Assembly: GCA_038231495.1 (NCBI GenBank)
Contig: JBBRLG010000274.1
Coordinates: 1-9,590, forward strand
Direction of reading: 5' to 3'
Length of the DNA: 9,590 bases
From: JBBRLG01 sp038231495
GTDB lineage: Bacteria; Planctomycetota; Planctomycetia; Gemmatales; Gemmataceae
The notes below the pieces were generated by a model. The model worked only from the letters and a program-made list of their open reading frames with translations, did not search any database and had not been told where the DNA came from. This document shows positions 1 through 6,024 of this stretch, piece by piece. The position numbers and the translations under genes are program-made. The number at the start of each line of letters is the position of its first letter. Positions within the stretch are counted from its first letter, which is position 1.

Positions 1-554
1 AGCTTCTTGCGGGCGCGCGACAGGATGGCCCCGATGCTGTTGACGGGAATCTTGAGGGCCGTGCTGATCTCTTCATAACTGCGGCCTTCAAGGTAATGCA
101 ACCGCACGACCTCGCGCTCGCGGCTCGGCAGCTTTGCCAGCAGCTTCTCGACCTCTTCCAAATTCTCCATGCCCTGGGTTGACGGCTCGTCGTCGGACTC
201 CACGTCGTCGAGGTCGGGGTGCGCCGCGGCCGGTTGCACTTCCTTGGCCACGGAGCGCCGGGCCAGTTCGTGAACGCAAATCCGGCGGGCGACCACGGTG
301 AGGTAGGTGGCCAGACTGCTTTCGCCGCGGAACTTGCGCAGCACGCCGTAGTCCTGGGCCACGATTTGCAACAGAATCTCGGCGGCCAGGTCTTCGGTGT
401 CTTCGGGTTTGATCGAGGTGCTGCGGAGGTGCGCGGTGTGATGGACGACGTGATAGATCACGCCCATGAAGCGGTCCACGAAATCGTTCCACGCGCCGGG
501 TTTGTGAGCCAGGCAACGCTTCAAGAGATCGCGATCCAGAGGTGTCAGGGCCAC
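1..554 (-). CDS. ECF-type RNA polymerase sigma-70 family sigma factor (3' end cut by window edge)
   Basis: This is an alternative sigma factor that would direct core RNA polymerase to a dedicated promoter set. Read leftwards, 184 codons are present and the frame runs off position 1, so the C-terminal end is missing. Residues about 22-101 form sigma region 2 (WNDFVDRF start, DLAAEILLQIV, then KFRGESSLATYLTVVARR). After an acidic linker (about 112-128), residues 134-184 form region 4: LAKLPSREREVVRLHYLEG followed by the helix-turn-helix SYEEISTALKIPVNSIGAILSRARKK. I chose the GTG at 552-554 because an AGGA motif lies 7 nt upstream and no in-frame ATG exists further upstream before the homology begins. 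The gene is divergent from the dapL-like gene. No anti-sigma gene is visible; a partner could lie left of the window. The family call is firm, but the ECF subgroup and target regulon are not determinable here. Confidence 0.93.
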   Translation of the reverse strand, partial: MALTPLDRDLLKRCLAHKPGAWNDFVDRFMGVIYHVVHHTAHLRSTSIKPEDTEDLAAEILLQIVAQDYGVLRKFRGESSLATYLTVVARRICVHELARRSVAKEVQPAAAHPDLDDVESDDEPSTQGMENLEEVEKLLAKLPSREREVVRLHYLEGRSYEEISTALKIPVNSIGAILSRARKK

Positions 555-865
555 GTGCGATTCCTTTTCGATGAAGCTTGAGGTCCAGGATCGACGACCG
601 TTTCCGCTCCTCCGACGAAACGTAACCGCACTTCCTGTCTTCCGGGCGCTTCCCTTGCCAGCTATTTTACCCCGCCGCGTCAAGCCCGGATAGGCTATCC
701 CTCCATTTTTGGGACGCGGACGCCGTGCGGGACACTGCGGCGCCGGTACAAACCGGCCAAATCTTCGACCCCGCGCCCCCTGGGAGAGGCCGGCCCGTTT
801 TGCTATCTTGTCAGGGTTCGTCCCACAAGCAAAAAAGCAGATGGACCGCCGAGGCATTTACACCC
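555..865. other. Divergent intergenic region between the sigma factor and dapL-like genes
   Basis: This is a 311-bp spacer with no convincing gene. It holds a 13-bp perfect palindrome GGATAGGCTATCC (688-700), which could be an operator. A small hairpin (807-811 plus 814-816 pairing with 822-829) lies shortly before the dapL start. TGCTATCTT at 801-809 resembles an extended -10 for rightward transcription, but no good -35 accompanies it. The open frame continues upstream of the dapL ATG at 866 as far as 725, but that extension is Arg/Pro/Gly-rich and unlike the aminotransferase family, so I treat it as untranslated. Confidence 0.5.
688..700. promoter_or_regulatory. Perfect 13-bp palindrome, possible operator
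   Basis: GGATAG-G-CTATCC reads the same on both strands around one central base. It lies about 135 bp upstream of the sigma factor start and 165 bp upstream of the dapL-like start, in their shared divergent spacer. Such a site could bind a dimeric regulator. No protein can be named, and a 13-bp palindrome may occur by chance. Confidence 0.25.
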
Positions 866-2104
866 ATGAGCACCGCAGCGGACCCCTGGTTTCAGTCCCT
901 CTTCGCCGAGCGCGTCGGCGGCGTCAATTACGGCAAGAGCAACACGATTTACAAGTTCGAGAAGATCAAACGCGCCAAACGCGCCGCCCTGGCCGCGCAT
1001 CCGGAACGTCAGCTGCTTGACTTCGGCATCGGCGAAAACGATGACATGGCCGACCCGCTGGTGCGCGACGCCCTCAAGCGCGAGGTGGACAAGCTCGAAA
1101 ACCGCGGCTACGCCGACAACGGCATCGCGGCTTACAAGGAAGCCGCCGCGAATTTCATGCGCCAGACGTTCGGCGTCGCGCTCGACCCGGCGACCGAGAT
1201 CAACCACGCCATCGGCTCCAAGCCGGCCCTGGCGATGATGCCCGCGGTGTTCATTAACCCCGGCGACATAACCCTCATGACGGTGCCGGGCTACCCCGTC
1301 GCCGGCACGCACACCGCCTACTACGGCGGCGAGGTTTACAAGCTGCCATTGCTCGAAGAAAACGGCTTTTATCCCGACCTGGCGTCCATCCCCGCCGAGA
1401 TTCGCAAACGCGCGAAGCTGTTGGTGCTCAACTACCCCAACAGCCCGACGGGAGCCGTGGCGACCAAGGACTTCTACCGGCGCGTCATCGACTTCGCCCG
1501 CACCAACCAGGTCGTCGTCGTGCAGGACGCGGCCCACATCCTCCTGAGTTACCACGGCGATCCGCTCAGCTTCTTGCAGGTCGAGGGTGCCAGGGAGGTC
1601 GGCGTCGAAATCCATTCGATGTCGAAGGGTTTCAACATGATCGGCTGGCGCATGGCGTTCGTGGCCGGCCACCCGAAGCTGGTGCAGGCGTTTGCCGACG
1701 TGAAGGACAACTGCGACTCCGGCCAGTTCATGGCGGTGCAACAGGCGGCGCGGGTGGCCCTGGAGCATCCCGAACTCGCGACGGCAATCCGGGCGAAGTA
1801 CAAGCGCCGCCTGGAAAAGCTGGTCGCGGCCCTGCAAAAGGTCGGCTTCCAGGCCAAGATGCCGAGCGGCACCTATTTCCTCTACGCCCGGGCGCCGAAG
1901 GGTTGTGAGGGCCAGGCGTTTGCGCAGGCGGAGGACGCCTCGCAGTTCCTCATCACGGAACAGTCGGTGTGCTGCGTGCCGTGGGACGACGCCGGACCGT
2001 ACCTGCGGTTCTCGGTGACGTACCTCGCCGCGACAGAGGCCGCGGAGGACGCCCTGATGGCCGAGACGGTCGGCCGGCTGGGGCGGTTGAAGTTAAAGTT
2101 TTAG
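866..2104 (+). CDS. dapL: LL-diaminopimelate aminotransferase-like protein (class I/II, PLP-dependent)
   Basis: A fold-type I aminotransferase of 412 aa. DapL converts tetrahydrodipicolinate plus glutamate to LL-diaminopimelate in the cytoplasm, feeding lysine and peptidoglycan synthesis. Visible landmarks are LDFGIGEND (51-59), GYADNGI (81-87), the cofactor-binding GSKPALAM (117-124), NPGDITLMTVPGYPV (131-145), Asp221 (pairs with the PLP ring nitrogen), SMSKGFNM with the Schiff-base Lys254, GWR with phosphate-binding Arg262, and Arg381 in PYLRFSVT for the substrate carboxylate. Length and order match the DapL family from memory. Two positions are unusual: the usual NPTG motif reads SPTG (Ser193), and the Tyr three residues after the PLP Asp is His224. 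I chose ATG 866, with GAGG 11 nt upstream, over an upstream in-frame start at 725. The gene appears monocistronic and ends in a strong hairpin. A related aminotransferase of different specificity is possible. Confidence 0.85.
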   Translation: MSTAADPWFQSLFAERVGGVNYGKSNTIYKFEKIKRAKRAALAAHPERQLLDFGIGENDDMADPLVRDALKREVDKLENRGYADNGIAAYKEAAANFMRQTFGVALDPATEINHAIGSKPALAMMPAVFINPGDITLMTVPGYPVAGTHTAYYGGEVYKLPLLEENGFYPDLASIPAEIRKRAKLLVLNYPNSPTGAVATKDFYRRVIDFARTNQVVVVQDAAHILLSYHGDPLSFLQVEGAREVGVEIHSMSKGFNMIGWRMAFVAGHPKLVQAFADVKDNCDSGQFMAVQQAARVALEHPELATAIRAKYKRRLEKLVAALQKVGFQAKMPSGTYFLYARAPKGCEGQAFAQAEDASQFLITEQSVCCVPWDDAGPYLRFSVTYLAATEAAEDALMAETVGRLGRLKLKF

Positions 2105-2110
2105 CGGGCA

Positions 2111-2150
2111 TTTGCCGCTTGCGGCCGAGCGCTCAGCCGCAAGCGGCAAA
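2111..2150 (+). terminator. Strong hairpin after the dapL-like gene
   Basis: A perfect 15-bp inverted repeat (2111-2125 pairing with 2136-2150, TTTGCCGCTTGCGGC and its complement) surrounds a 10-nt loop. It starts 7 bp after the stop codon. The stem is very stable, but there is no T-run right after it (CGGGGGGTTT follows), so it may terminate weakly or protect the 3' end of the mRNA. Confidence 0.65.
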
Positions 2151-2174
2151 CGGGGGGTTTCCCGCCCGATTCAC

Positions 2175-2203
2175 TTGACTGGCACCCGTCTCTGACCTAG
2201 CTT
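2175..2203 (+). promoter_or_regulatory. Candidate sigma-70 promoter for the Flp pilin gene
   Basis: TTGACT (2175-2180, 5 of 6 to the -35 consensus) is separated by 17 bp from TAGCTT (2198-2203, 3 of 6 to the -10 consensus). It lies after the dapL hairpin and about 80 bp before the pilin start, so the pilin would have its own promoter. The -10 match is poor. Confidence 0.3.
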
Positions 2204-2281
2204 TGTGACAAGTTGGCGGGCAACGCCAGCATTTGCCATTCCAGCGGGCAACGGAACGCGCACGCGGACGGAGACGAGGTG

Positions 2282-2473
2282 ATGATGAAGCGGATTTGCT
2301 TACACGGCCTTGCCTTTTTGCAAGGGGAGGACGGCCCCACGGCCGTCGAATACGCCATCATGATGGCGCTGATTATCGTGGTCTGCGTGACGACGATCGT
2401 GACGCTGGGCACCAATAACAACAACACCTACAGCTACGTCGGCCAGAAAGTCGGCCGCACCGCCGGGTCCTGA
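2282..2473 (+). CDS. Flp/Fap-type pilin precursor
   Basis: A 63-aa type IVb prepilin of the Flp family, the major subunit of Tad pili used in surface attachment. A short positive leader (MMKRICLHG...) ends in GEDG. The family processing site, Gly then four residues then Glu-Tyr, is present as G18|PTAVEY, with Glu23 and Tyr24 followed by a single hydrophobic helix (about 25-42: AIMMALIIVVCVTTIVTL). A short polar tail with an Asn run (45-48) follows. Prepilin peptidase would cut after Gly18 and the mature helix would sit in the membrane before assembly. Two adjacent ATGs (2282 and 2285) follow GGAG at 2270-2273. The open frame extends upstream to 2213, but that part breaks the normal short leader, so I exclude it. 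No other tad gene is adjacent; the assembly machinery must be encoded elsewhere. Confidence 0.9.
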   Translation: MMKRICLHGLAFLQGEDGPTAVEYAIMMALIIVVCVTTIVTLGTNNNNTYSYVGQKVGRTAGS

Positions 2474-2492
2474 ACCCCGACCTCCTGCCGCC

Positions 2493-2519
2493 GGAACGAA
2501 AGACGCTGCCTTTCGCTCC
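2493..2519. terminator. Hairpin between convergent genes, possible bidirectional terminator
   Basis: GGAACGAAAG (2493-2502) pairs with CTTTCGCTCC (2510-2519) across a 7-nt loop. On the plus transcript there is one A-C mismatch; on the minus transcript that pair is a G-U wobble, so the stem is fuller for the leftward operon. It lies in the 80-bp gap between the pilin stop and the glycosyltransferase stop. No T-run follows on either side. Confidence 0.45.
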
Positions 2520-2553
2520 CGTGGCCGGGACCAGGCCGCAGCTCCTCCCTCCA

Positions 2554-4053
2554 CTACTTTCCCTCAAGCGCCGGCCCACTCCCCGCCGCCGGTTCCGGGA
2601 CATACAGGTAATACTGTCCCAGCTGCTTGTCGAAGCGATAGGCCCGCCGCAGGGCGTTTGTCACCTGCGGCCCGAAGTGGAATTGCGTCAACCGTTCTTC
2701 CGGGTTCTCAACCCGCCGCAGCAGCACCAAGCCATTAAACTCACGCCGGTCGATACGTCGCGCCAGCGGCGCGTCGTCGATCAGGTTGCGTTCGGCCAGG
2801 AGGCGAAACGCAAAGGCGTCCATGACGACGGGCCGTTGGCCGAGCAGGACCACCGGCGTGGCGTCCTCGGTGAGCAGGTGCGGCTCTTTCGGCAACTCCT
2901 TGGCCAGGACGGCGAACGGCAGCGACGGCTCCGGTTCCGTCGTAATCAGCGTGTACCAGGCCACGACCAGCGCGGCGAGGACGACAAGGCGGGCCAGCGG
3001 CGCGTGGTCCGGGGTGCCGACGGGCAGCGCGTCCGCGCCCGTTGGCGCGAAGCGCTGGGCGACGACGAGGACGGAGGTGACTTCCATTTCGAGCAAATGA
3101 TTGGGGTCGGTGCCCGGCGACGTAAAGATGAGGAGCGTCGTCGCGACCGACGCGAGGAAATACCAGTCCCAAAGCGTGAGACCGCGCGCTCGAACCTTTT
3201 GAAAAACGGTCAACAAGGCGAGCGGAACAACGAGCGGCGCGACGAAGGCGATGTGCGAACTGACGGCCAGGGCGCCGGCCAGCCGCGCGGGCCCGTTGCG
3301 GAGCGTGTCCCAGTTCATGCCGCCGCCGCCGAGCGCGCGAAAGTTCTCGGCGAAACGGCCGTTGCTGGCCAGCTGCACCAGCGCGAGCGCGGCGACGACG
3401 AGTCCGCCCTCGACCGCCGCCAGGGTGAAAGCCGTCTTGCGGTCGCGCGGCCATCCGAAGGCTATGGCCGCGACGGGGGCCGCCAGCGCGCTGAACTTGG
3501 TCGTGAAGGCCAACGCGAACAGGGCCGCGGCCAGGACTGCCCGCGCGCGCCGCGCGGGAGTGCCGGCAACCGCAAGCAGGCCCGCGACAGACAGCGCGAC
3601 GGCGAGCGAATCCGCGTGCGGGGACAGTAACGCCCTTAACCCCTCCGGAAAGGCGAGTACCAGGCCGGCGAGCGCCAGCGCGTCGAGCCGCCGCCGGGTG
3701 CTGTGCCAGGCTGCCACGCCGGTCAGCGCCGCCAGGGCCGCTGTCGCCAGGAACGTCACGCCCTTTGCGGCCAACAGGTAATTGCCCGTGACACGCCCGA
3801 CCACGGCGATCGCGCCGAACAGCAGCGGCATGTAGCGCGTGCCGGCGTAGTAGCCGTCGTCCTGAAGCGGCGGGTAAAAAACGCCGTCGTTGAGGTACTG
3901 TGCCAGCGTCATCCAGATGCCGCCGACGTGGTTCATGCCGGACAGGTCGTTGAGCAGCAGGATGCCGCGCGCCGCGCCGACGGCCAGCACCAACGCCGCG
4001 AACAGGGCACCGGCCGGGCGCAGGAAGGACGTGTAGGAGACGGGGGTTGCCAT
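2554..4053 (-). CDS. Polytopic membrane protein, GT-C-like (PMT/ArnT-type) glycosyltransferase
   Basis: A 499-aa membrane protein with about 10-12 hydrophobic segments from residue 10 to 370 and a soluble C-terminal part (about 375-499). The layout fits GT-C glycosyltransferases, which move a sugar from a polyprenyl-phosphate donor on the outer face of the inner membrane. After the first membrane segment, an extracytoplasmic loop reads WMTLAQYLNDGVFYPPL...YYAGTRYMPL (47-77), like the first loop of the PMT family, although the usual acidic catalytic residue is not obvious (Asp36 is one candidate). SPHADSLAVALS (144-155) and PGTDPNHLLEMEV (313-325) also look family-like. The donor and acceptor cannot be told. 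I chose ATG 4053; an in-frame GTG at 4062 would add three residues, and neither has a clear Shine-Dalgarno sequence. It starts 29 bp after the CobW-like gene, so the two are probably co-transcribed, perhaps translationally linked. Confidence 0.75.
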   Translation of the reverse strand: MATPVSYTSFLRPAGALFAALVLAVGAARGILLLNDLSGMNHVGGIWMTLAQYLNDGVFYPPLQDDGYYAGTRYMPLLFGAIAVVGRVTGNYLLAAKGVTFLATAALAALTGVAAWHSTRRRLDALALAGLVLAFPEGLRALLSPHADSLAVALSVAGLLAVAGTPARRARAVLAAALFALAFTTKFSALAAPVAAIAFGWPRDRKTAFTLAAVEGGLVVAALALVQLASNGRFAENFRALGGGGMNWDTLRNGPARLAGALAVSSHIAFVAPLVVPLALLTVFQKVRARGLTLWDWYFLASVATTLLIFTSPGTDPNHLLEMEVTSVLVVAQRFAPTGADALPVGTPDHAPLARLVVLAALVVAWYTLITTEPEPSLPFAVLAKELPKEPHLLTEDATPVVLLGQRPVVMDAFAFRLLAERNLIDDAPLARRIDRREFNGLVLLRRVENPEERLTQFHFGPQVTNALRRAYRFDKQLGQYYLYVPEPAAGSGPALEGK

Positions 4054-4082
4054 GGGACGCACCGGCCATTCGGACTAATCAC

Positions 4083-5180
4083 CTACCGCGCCGCCGCATA
4101 CCGGTGCGTCGGCGTCGGCCGGCCGGGGCGGAAACTTTGCAGGGTCTGAATCGTTGCCGTCGCGCCCAGGGCGGCACAAGCCGCCGCCACGGTTTCGCGC
4201 ACCCGCTGTTCGAGGACCGCGGGGTCGGCGGCGACGCGCGCGTTGACGATCAAATCCAACTCCGTCACCTTGCCGTGCGACGCCAGGGACAACTCCGGTT
4301 GCGTGTGGCTGGTAACGAGGTTGGCGACGCCGAACGACACGTCCGACAGGCCAATCGCTTTCAGGTGAGCCACTTCGCCGAGGTCAATACACGCCGTTTG
4401 CAGCCGGGCCACCACGTCTAGCAAAAGGGCGTCCACCGCGAACGGAATCGCCCGCACCACCTTGACCGTGCCGTTGAGCCAGCCCAGTTCCGCCTCGCCC
4501 TCGGCGTAGGTGTCGTAGTCGATGTCCAGGACCTTGCGGCCGAAATTGCCCTGCTGCTCCAGGAGCGCCGTCAGCGCGTCGAAACCGGTGCCCTCCTTCG
4601 CCGACACGCGCAACACGGGCGTGCTGGGGAAGGCGTCGTTGATCCGGTTCGTAAGCTCGGTGAGGGCCGTTTCATCCATTTCATCGACGCGGTTGACGAC
4701 GATGGCGTCGGCCTCTTCCAGCTGCTTGCGAAAGATGTAGGCCGCCTTGGGCGAGAAGCCGCCGCCTTCGTTGCGAAGGATACGCAAACCGTGGCCCGGC
4801 TTAAACAGGACGGCGTACGGCGCGACCTCGAAGCGGTCGCCGTAGAGGTCTTTCAGCGGCTGCACGACGGTGGCGACGAGGTCGGTGCAACTGCCGACCG
4901 GCTCGGCCAGGATCACGTCGGGCCGCTCGGCCTCTTGCAGCGCTCCGACCTTGGCCACGAGGTCGTCGAACCGGCAGCAGAAACAGGCACCCGCGACCTC
5001 CTCGACGGCAAAGCCCTGGGCGCGCAGGCTGTTGGTATCGACGAGGTCCTGCGACTGGTCGTTGGTGACGAGGCCGACCTTGCGGCCGCGGTCGGTGTAG
5101 TGGCGCGCCAGCCGTGCCAGCGTCGTCGTCTTGCCGGCACCGAGGAAGCCGCCTACCATCACGAAACGGACTTTGTTCAT
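4083..5180 (-). CDS. COG0523/CobW-like G3E-family GTPase (putative metal chaperone)
   Basis: A 365-aa cytoplasmic P-loop GTPase. COG0523 proteins insert or traffic metals such as Zn, Co or Fe, using GTP hydrolysis. Visible motifs are the Walker A GGFLGAGKTT (10-19), TNDQSQDLVDT (39-49), the metal-binding Cys motif CFCC (Cys66, Cys68, Cys69; more usually written CICC), the Walker-B-like VILAEPVGSCTDL (89-101), the base-specificity motif NRVD (163-166) and SAKEG (193-197). The C-terminal part (about 230-365) does not look like the usual CobW_C domain and has no His-rich stretch; it ends in a Pro/Arg-rich tail (FRPGRPTPTHR). The start at 5180 has AAGGGA 8 nt upstream; an in-frame GTG at 5219 would add 13 unlikely residues. 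The first gene of a leftward unit with the GT-C-like protein. Family is clear, but the metal and client are unknown. Confidence 0.88.
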   Translation of the reverse strand: MNKVRFVMVGGFLGAGKTTTLARLARHYTDRGRKVGLVTNDQSQDLVDTNSLRAQGFAVEEVAGACFCCRFDDLVAKVGALQEAERPDVILAEPVGSCTDLVATVVQPLKDLYGDRFEVAPYAVLFKPGHGLRILRNEGGGFSPKAAYIFRKQLEEADAIVVNRVDEMDETALTELTNRINDAFPSTPVLRVSAKEGTGFDALTALLEQQGNFGRKVLDIDYDTYAEGEAELGWLNGTVKVVRAIPFAVDALLLDVVARLQTACIDLGEVAHLKAIGLSDVSFGVANLVTSHTQPELSLASHGKVTELDLIVNARVAADPAVLEQRVRETVAAACAALGATATIQTLQSFRPGRPTPTHRYAAAR

Positions 5181-5249
5181 CTTCAGTGTCCCTTTTTGCG
5201 GTGTGCCGTCCAGCGACACGGCCTCGATTCTCTTTGACCCGGCGAGATT

Positions 5250-5278
5250 ACTCTAAAGGGCGTTTGAAGGCCGGACAA
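5250..5278 (-). promoter_or_regulatory. Candidate promoter of the CobW-like/GT-C operon
   Basis: On the minus strand TTGTCC (5278-5273, 4 of 6 to the -35) is followed after exactly 17 bp by TAGAGT (5255-5250, 4 of 6 to the -10). Transcription would start near 5243, giving a leader of about 60 nt to the ATG at 5180. The spacing is ideal and the matches moderate. Confidence 0.35.
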
Positions 5279-5307
5279 GGAAAATGTCAGCAGTGTCTCC
5301 GCTTGGT

Positions 5308-5336
5308 CGGAGCGCGGGTGTCCCGCCCGCGCTCCG
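5308..5336. repeat. Perfect 11-bp inverted repeat (G/C-rich hairpin)
   Basis: CGGAGCGCGGG (5308-5318) and its exact complement CCCGCGCTCCG (5326-5336) flank a 7-nt loop TGTCCCG. It lies between divergent genes, so it is not an obvious terminator. It resembles the short dispersed palindromes I recall from planctomycete intergenic DNA; other copies would have to be found in the genome. Confidence 0.55.
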
Positions 5337-5437
5337 CCGCCCGAATTTTGCCGCTTTTTCCTTGCTGTTCGTCCCGGATTCGGTAAAAGAAGCTTTCACT
5401 AGAAACCTCGGCAGCCTCGGTTGGTTGGAGTTTCATC

Positions 5438-5456
5438 GGGGCCGGACGTCCGCCCC
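5438..5456. promoter_or_regulatory. Near-perfect palindrome upstream of the OB-fold operon
   Basis: The core CGGACGTCCG (5443-5452) is a perfect palindrome, extended outwards by GGGG (5438-5441) and CCCC (5453-5456) with one extra C on the left. It ends 40 bp before the ATG at 5497, where an operator or a 5'-leader hairpin would be expected. No known regulator site is recognised. Confidence 0.3.
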
Positions 5457-5496
5457 AACGACTGCAACCGCGAGACCAAACAAAGGAATTGACACG

Positions 5497-5976
5497 ATGG
5501 CAAGGGATCCCGAATACAACGACCCCGCCCCCAAGAAGTCCAACACGCTTTGGTACGTCCTGGGCGGCGTTGGCGCCGTCATTTTGCTCGGCTGCCTCGG
5601 CTGTGTTGGCTGCATGGGTTTTGGCTGGTACCAGACCAAAAACCTCGATAAGCTGGTCGAAAACGATCCGGGCACGCCCGTGACCGCCGTTGCCTTGAGT
5701 ACCGCCTTCAAGGACAACCCCGCCAACGCGAACACGCAATTCCAGGGAAAGACGGTCCTGCTCACCGGCACCGTTAGTAAAGTAACTTCCCCGATGGAAA
5801 TCGAGTTGGCCGGTACCCCGGGCGGCGACCCCGTCCGGTGCCAGGCGTCTATCAGCAACACGACCTTGTTCCAGAATGTTGCGCCCGGGCAAACCGTCAC
5901 GGTTAAGGGCTACTGCACCGGAAAATTGATGGGCTCCCTTCAGGTTTCGACTTGCCTGAGCGTTACAAAGCAATAG
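5497..5976 (+). CDS. Membrane-anchored OB-fold protein (tRNA_anti-like domain), first paralogue
   Basis: A 159-aa protein of unknown function. A polar N-terminal tail (1-17, RDPEYNDPAPKK) precedes one membrane helix (about 18-45) rich in Gly and Cys (Cys33, Cys36, Cys39). Residues about 60-156 read as a small OB-fold beta-barrel of the tRNA_anti-like type: TAVALSTAFKDNPANAN, FQGKTVLLTGTVSKV (82-96), MEIELAG (100-106), VRCQAS, then PGQTVTVKGYCTG (130-142) and VSTCLSV. Cys115, Cys140 and Cys153 could be paired or bind something if the domain faces the periplasm. The topology suggests a tail in the cytoplasm and the domain outside, but the reverse is possible. ATG 5497 has AAGGA 9 nt upstream. 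It is 48 bp ahead of a paralogue with the same layout, so the two form an operon by tandem duplication. In other proteins the fold binds nucleic acid or oligosaccharide; no ligand can be named here. Confidence 0.8.
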   Translation: MARDPEYNDPAPKKSNTLWYVLGGVGAVILLGCLGCVGCMGFGWYQTKNLDKLVENDPGTPVTAVALSTAFKDNPANANTQFQGKTVLLTGTVSKVTSPMEIELAGTPGGDPVRCQASISNTTLFQNVAPGQTVTVKGYCTGKLMGSLQVSTCLSVTKQ

Positions 5977-6024
5977 TCGCTCAGGACCGCCGCGATCGGA
6001 GTGTTGAAGCAAGGGAGTCGAGTG

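Larger units (their letters stand above)
5181..5496. other. Divergent intergenic region with two palindromes
   Basis: This is a 316-bp spacer between the CobW-like gene and the OB-fold pair. It contains a candidate leftward promoter (5250-5278), an 11-bp perfect hairpin (5308-5336) and a second palindrome (5438-5456) just before the OB-fold start. The frame of the OB-fold gene stays open back to an ATG at 5284, but the reading (RSAGVPPALRRPNFAAF and so on) resembles translated planctomycete intergenic repeat, and the start at 5497 has a good ribosome site. I see no separate gene here. Confidence 0.5.

Noticed and set aside
88..516. Open frame overlapping the sigma factor in another phase (142 codons)
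   Set aside because: Arg/Pro/Gly-rich frame-shifted shadow; the neighbouring phase on the same strand gives unmistakable sigma regions 2 and 4.
725..865. N-terminal extension of the dapL-like gene
   Set aside because: The 47 residues are low-complexity and unlike the family, and the ATG at 866 gives the normal DapL length.
803..1837. Long open frame on the minus strand opposite the dapL-like gene (344 codons)
   Set aside because: It is a mirror of the high-GC aminotransferase gene. The reading has no recognisable domain and is rich in His, Arg, Val and Gly.
2180..2195. Possible sigma-54 promoter (TGGCAC) before the pilin gene
   Set aside because: The -24-like TGGCAC is present, but the required GC at the -12 spacing is TG here.
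2521..3630. Long plus-strand open frame opposite the glycosyltransferase (369 codons)
   Set aside because: It is composed almost only of Arg, Gly, Asp, Glu and Gln without motif or hydrophobic core, while the minus strand encodes a clear membrane protein.
5284..5496. N-terminal extension of the first OB-fold protein from an ATG at 5284
   Set aside because: The extension passes through a hairpin repeat and has no paralogue match. The second paralogue begins exactly like the protein started at 5497, which also has a good ribosome site.
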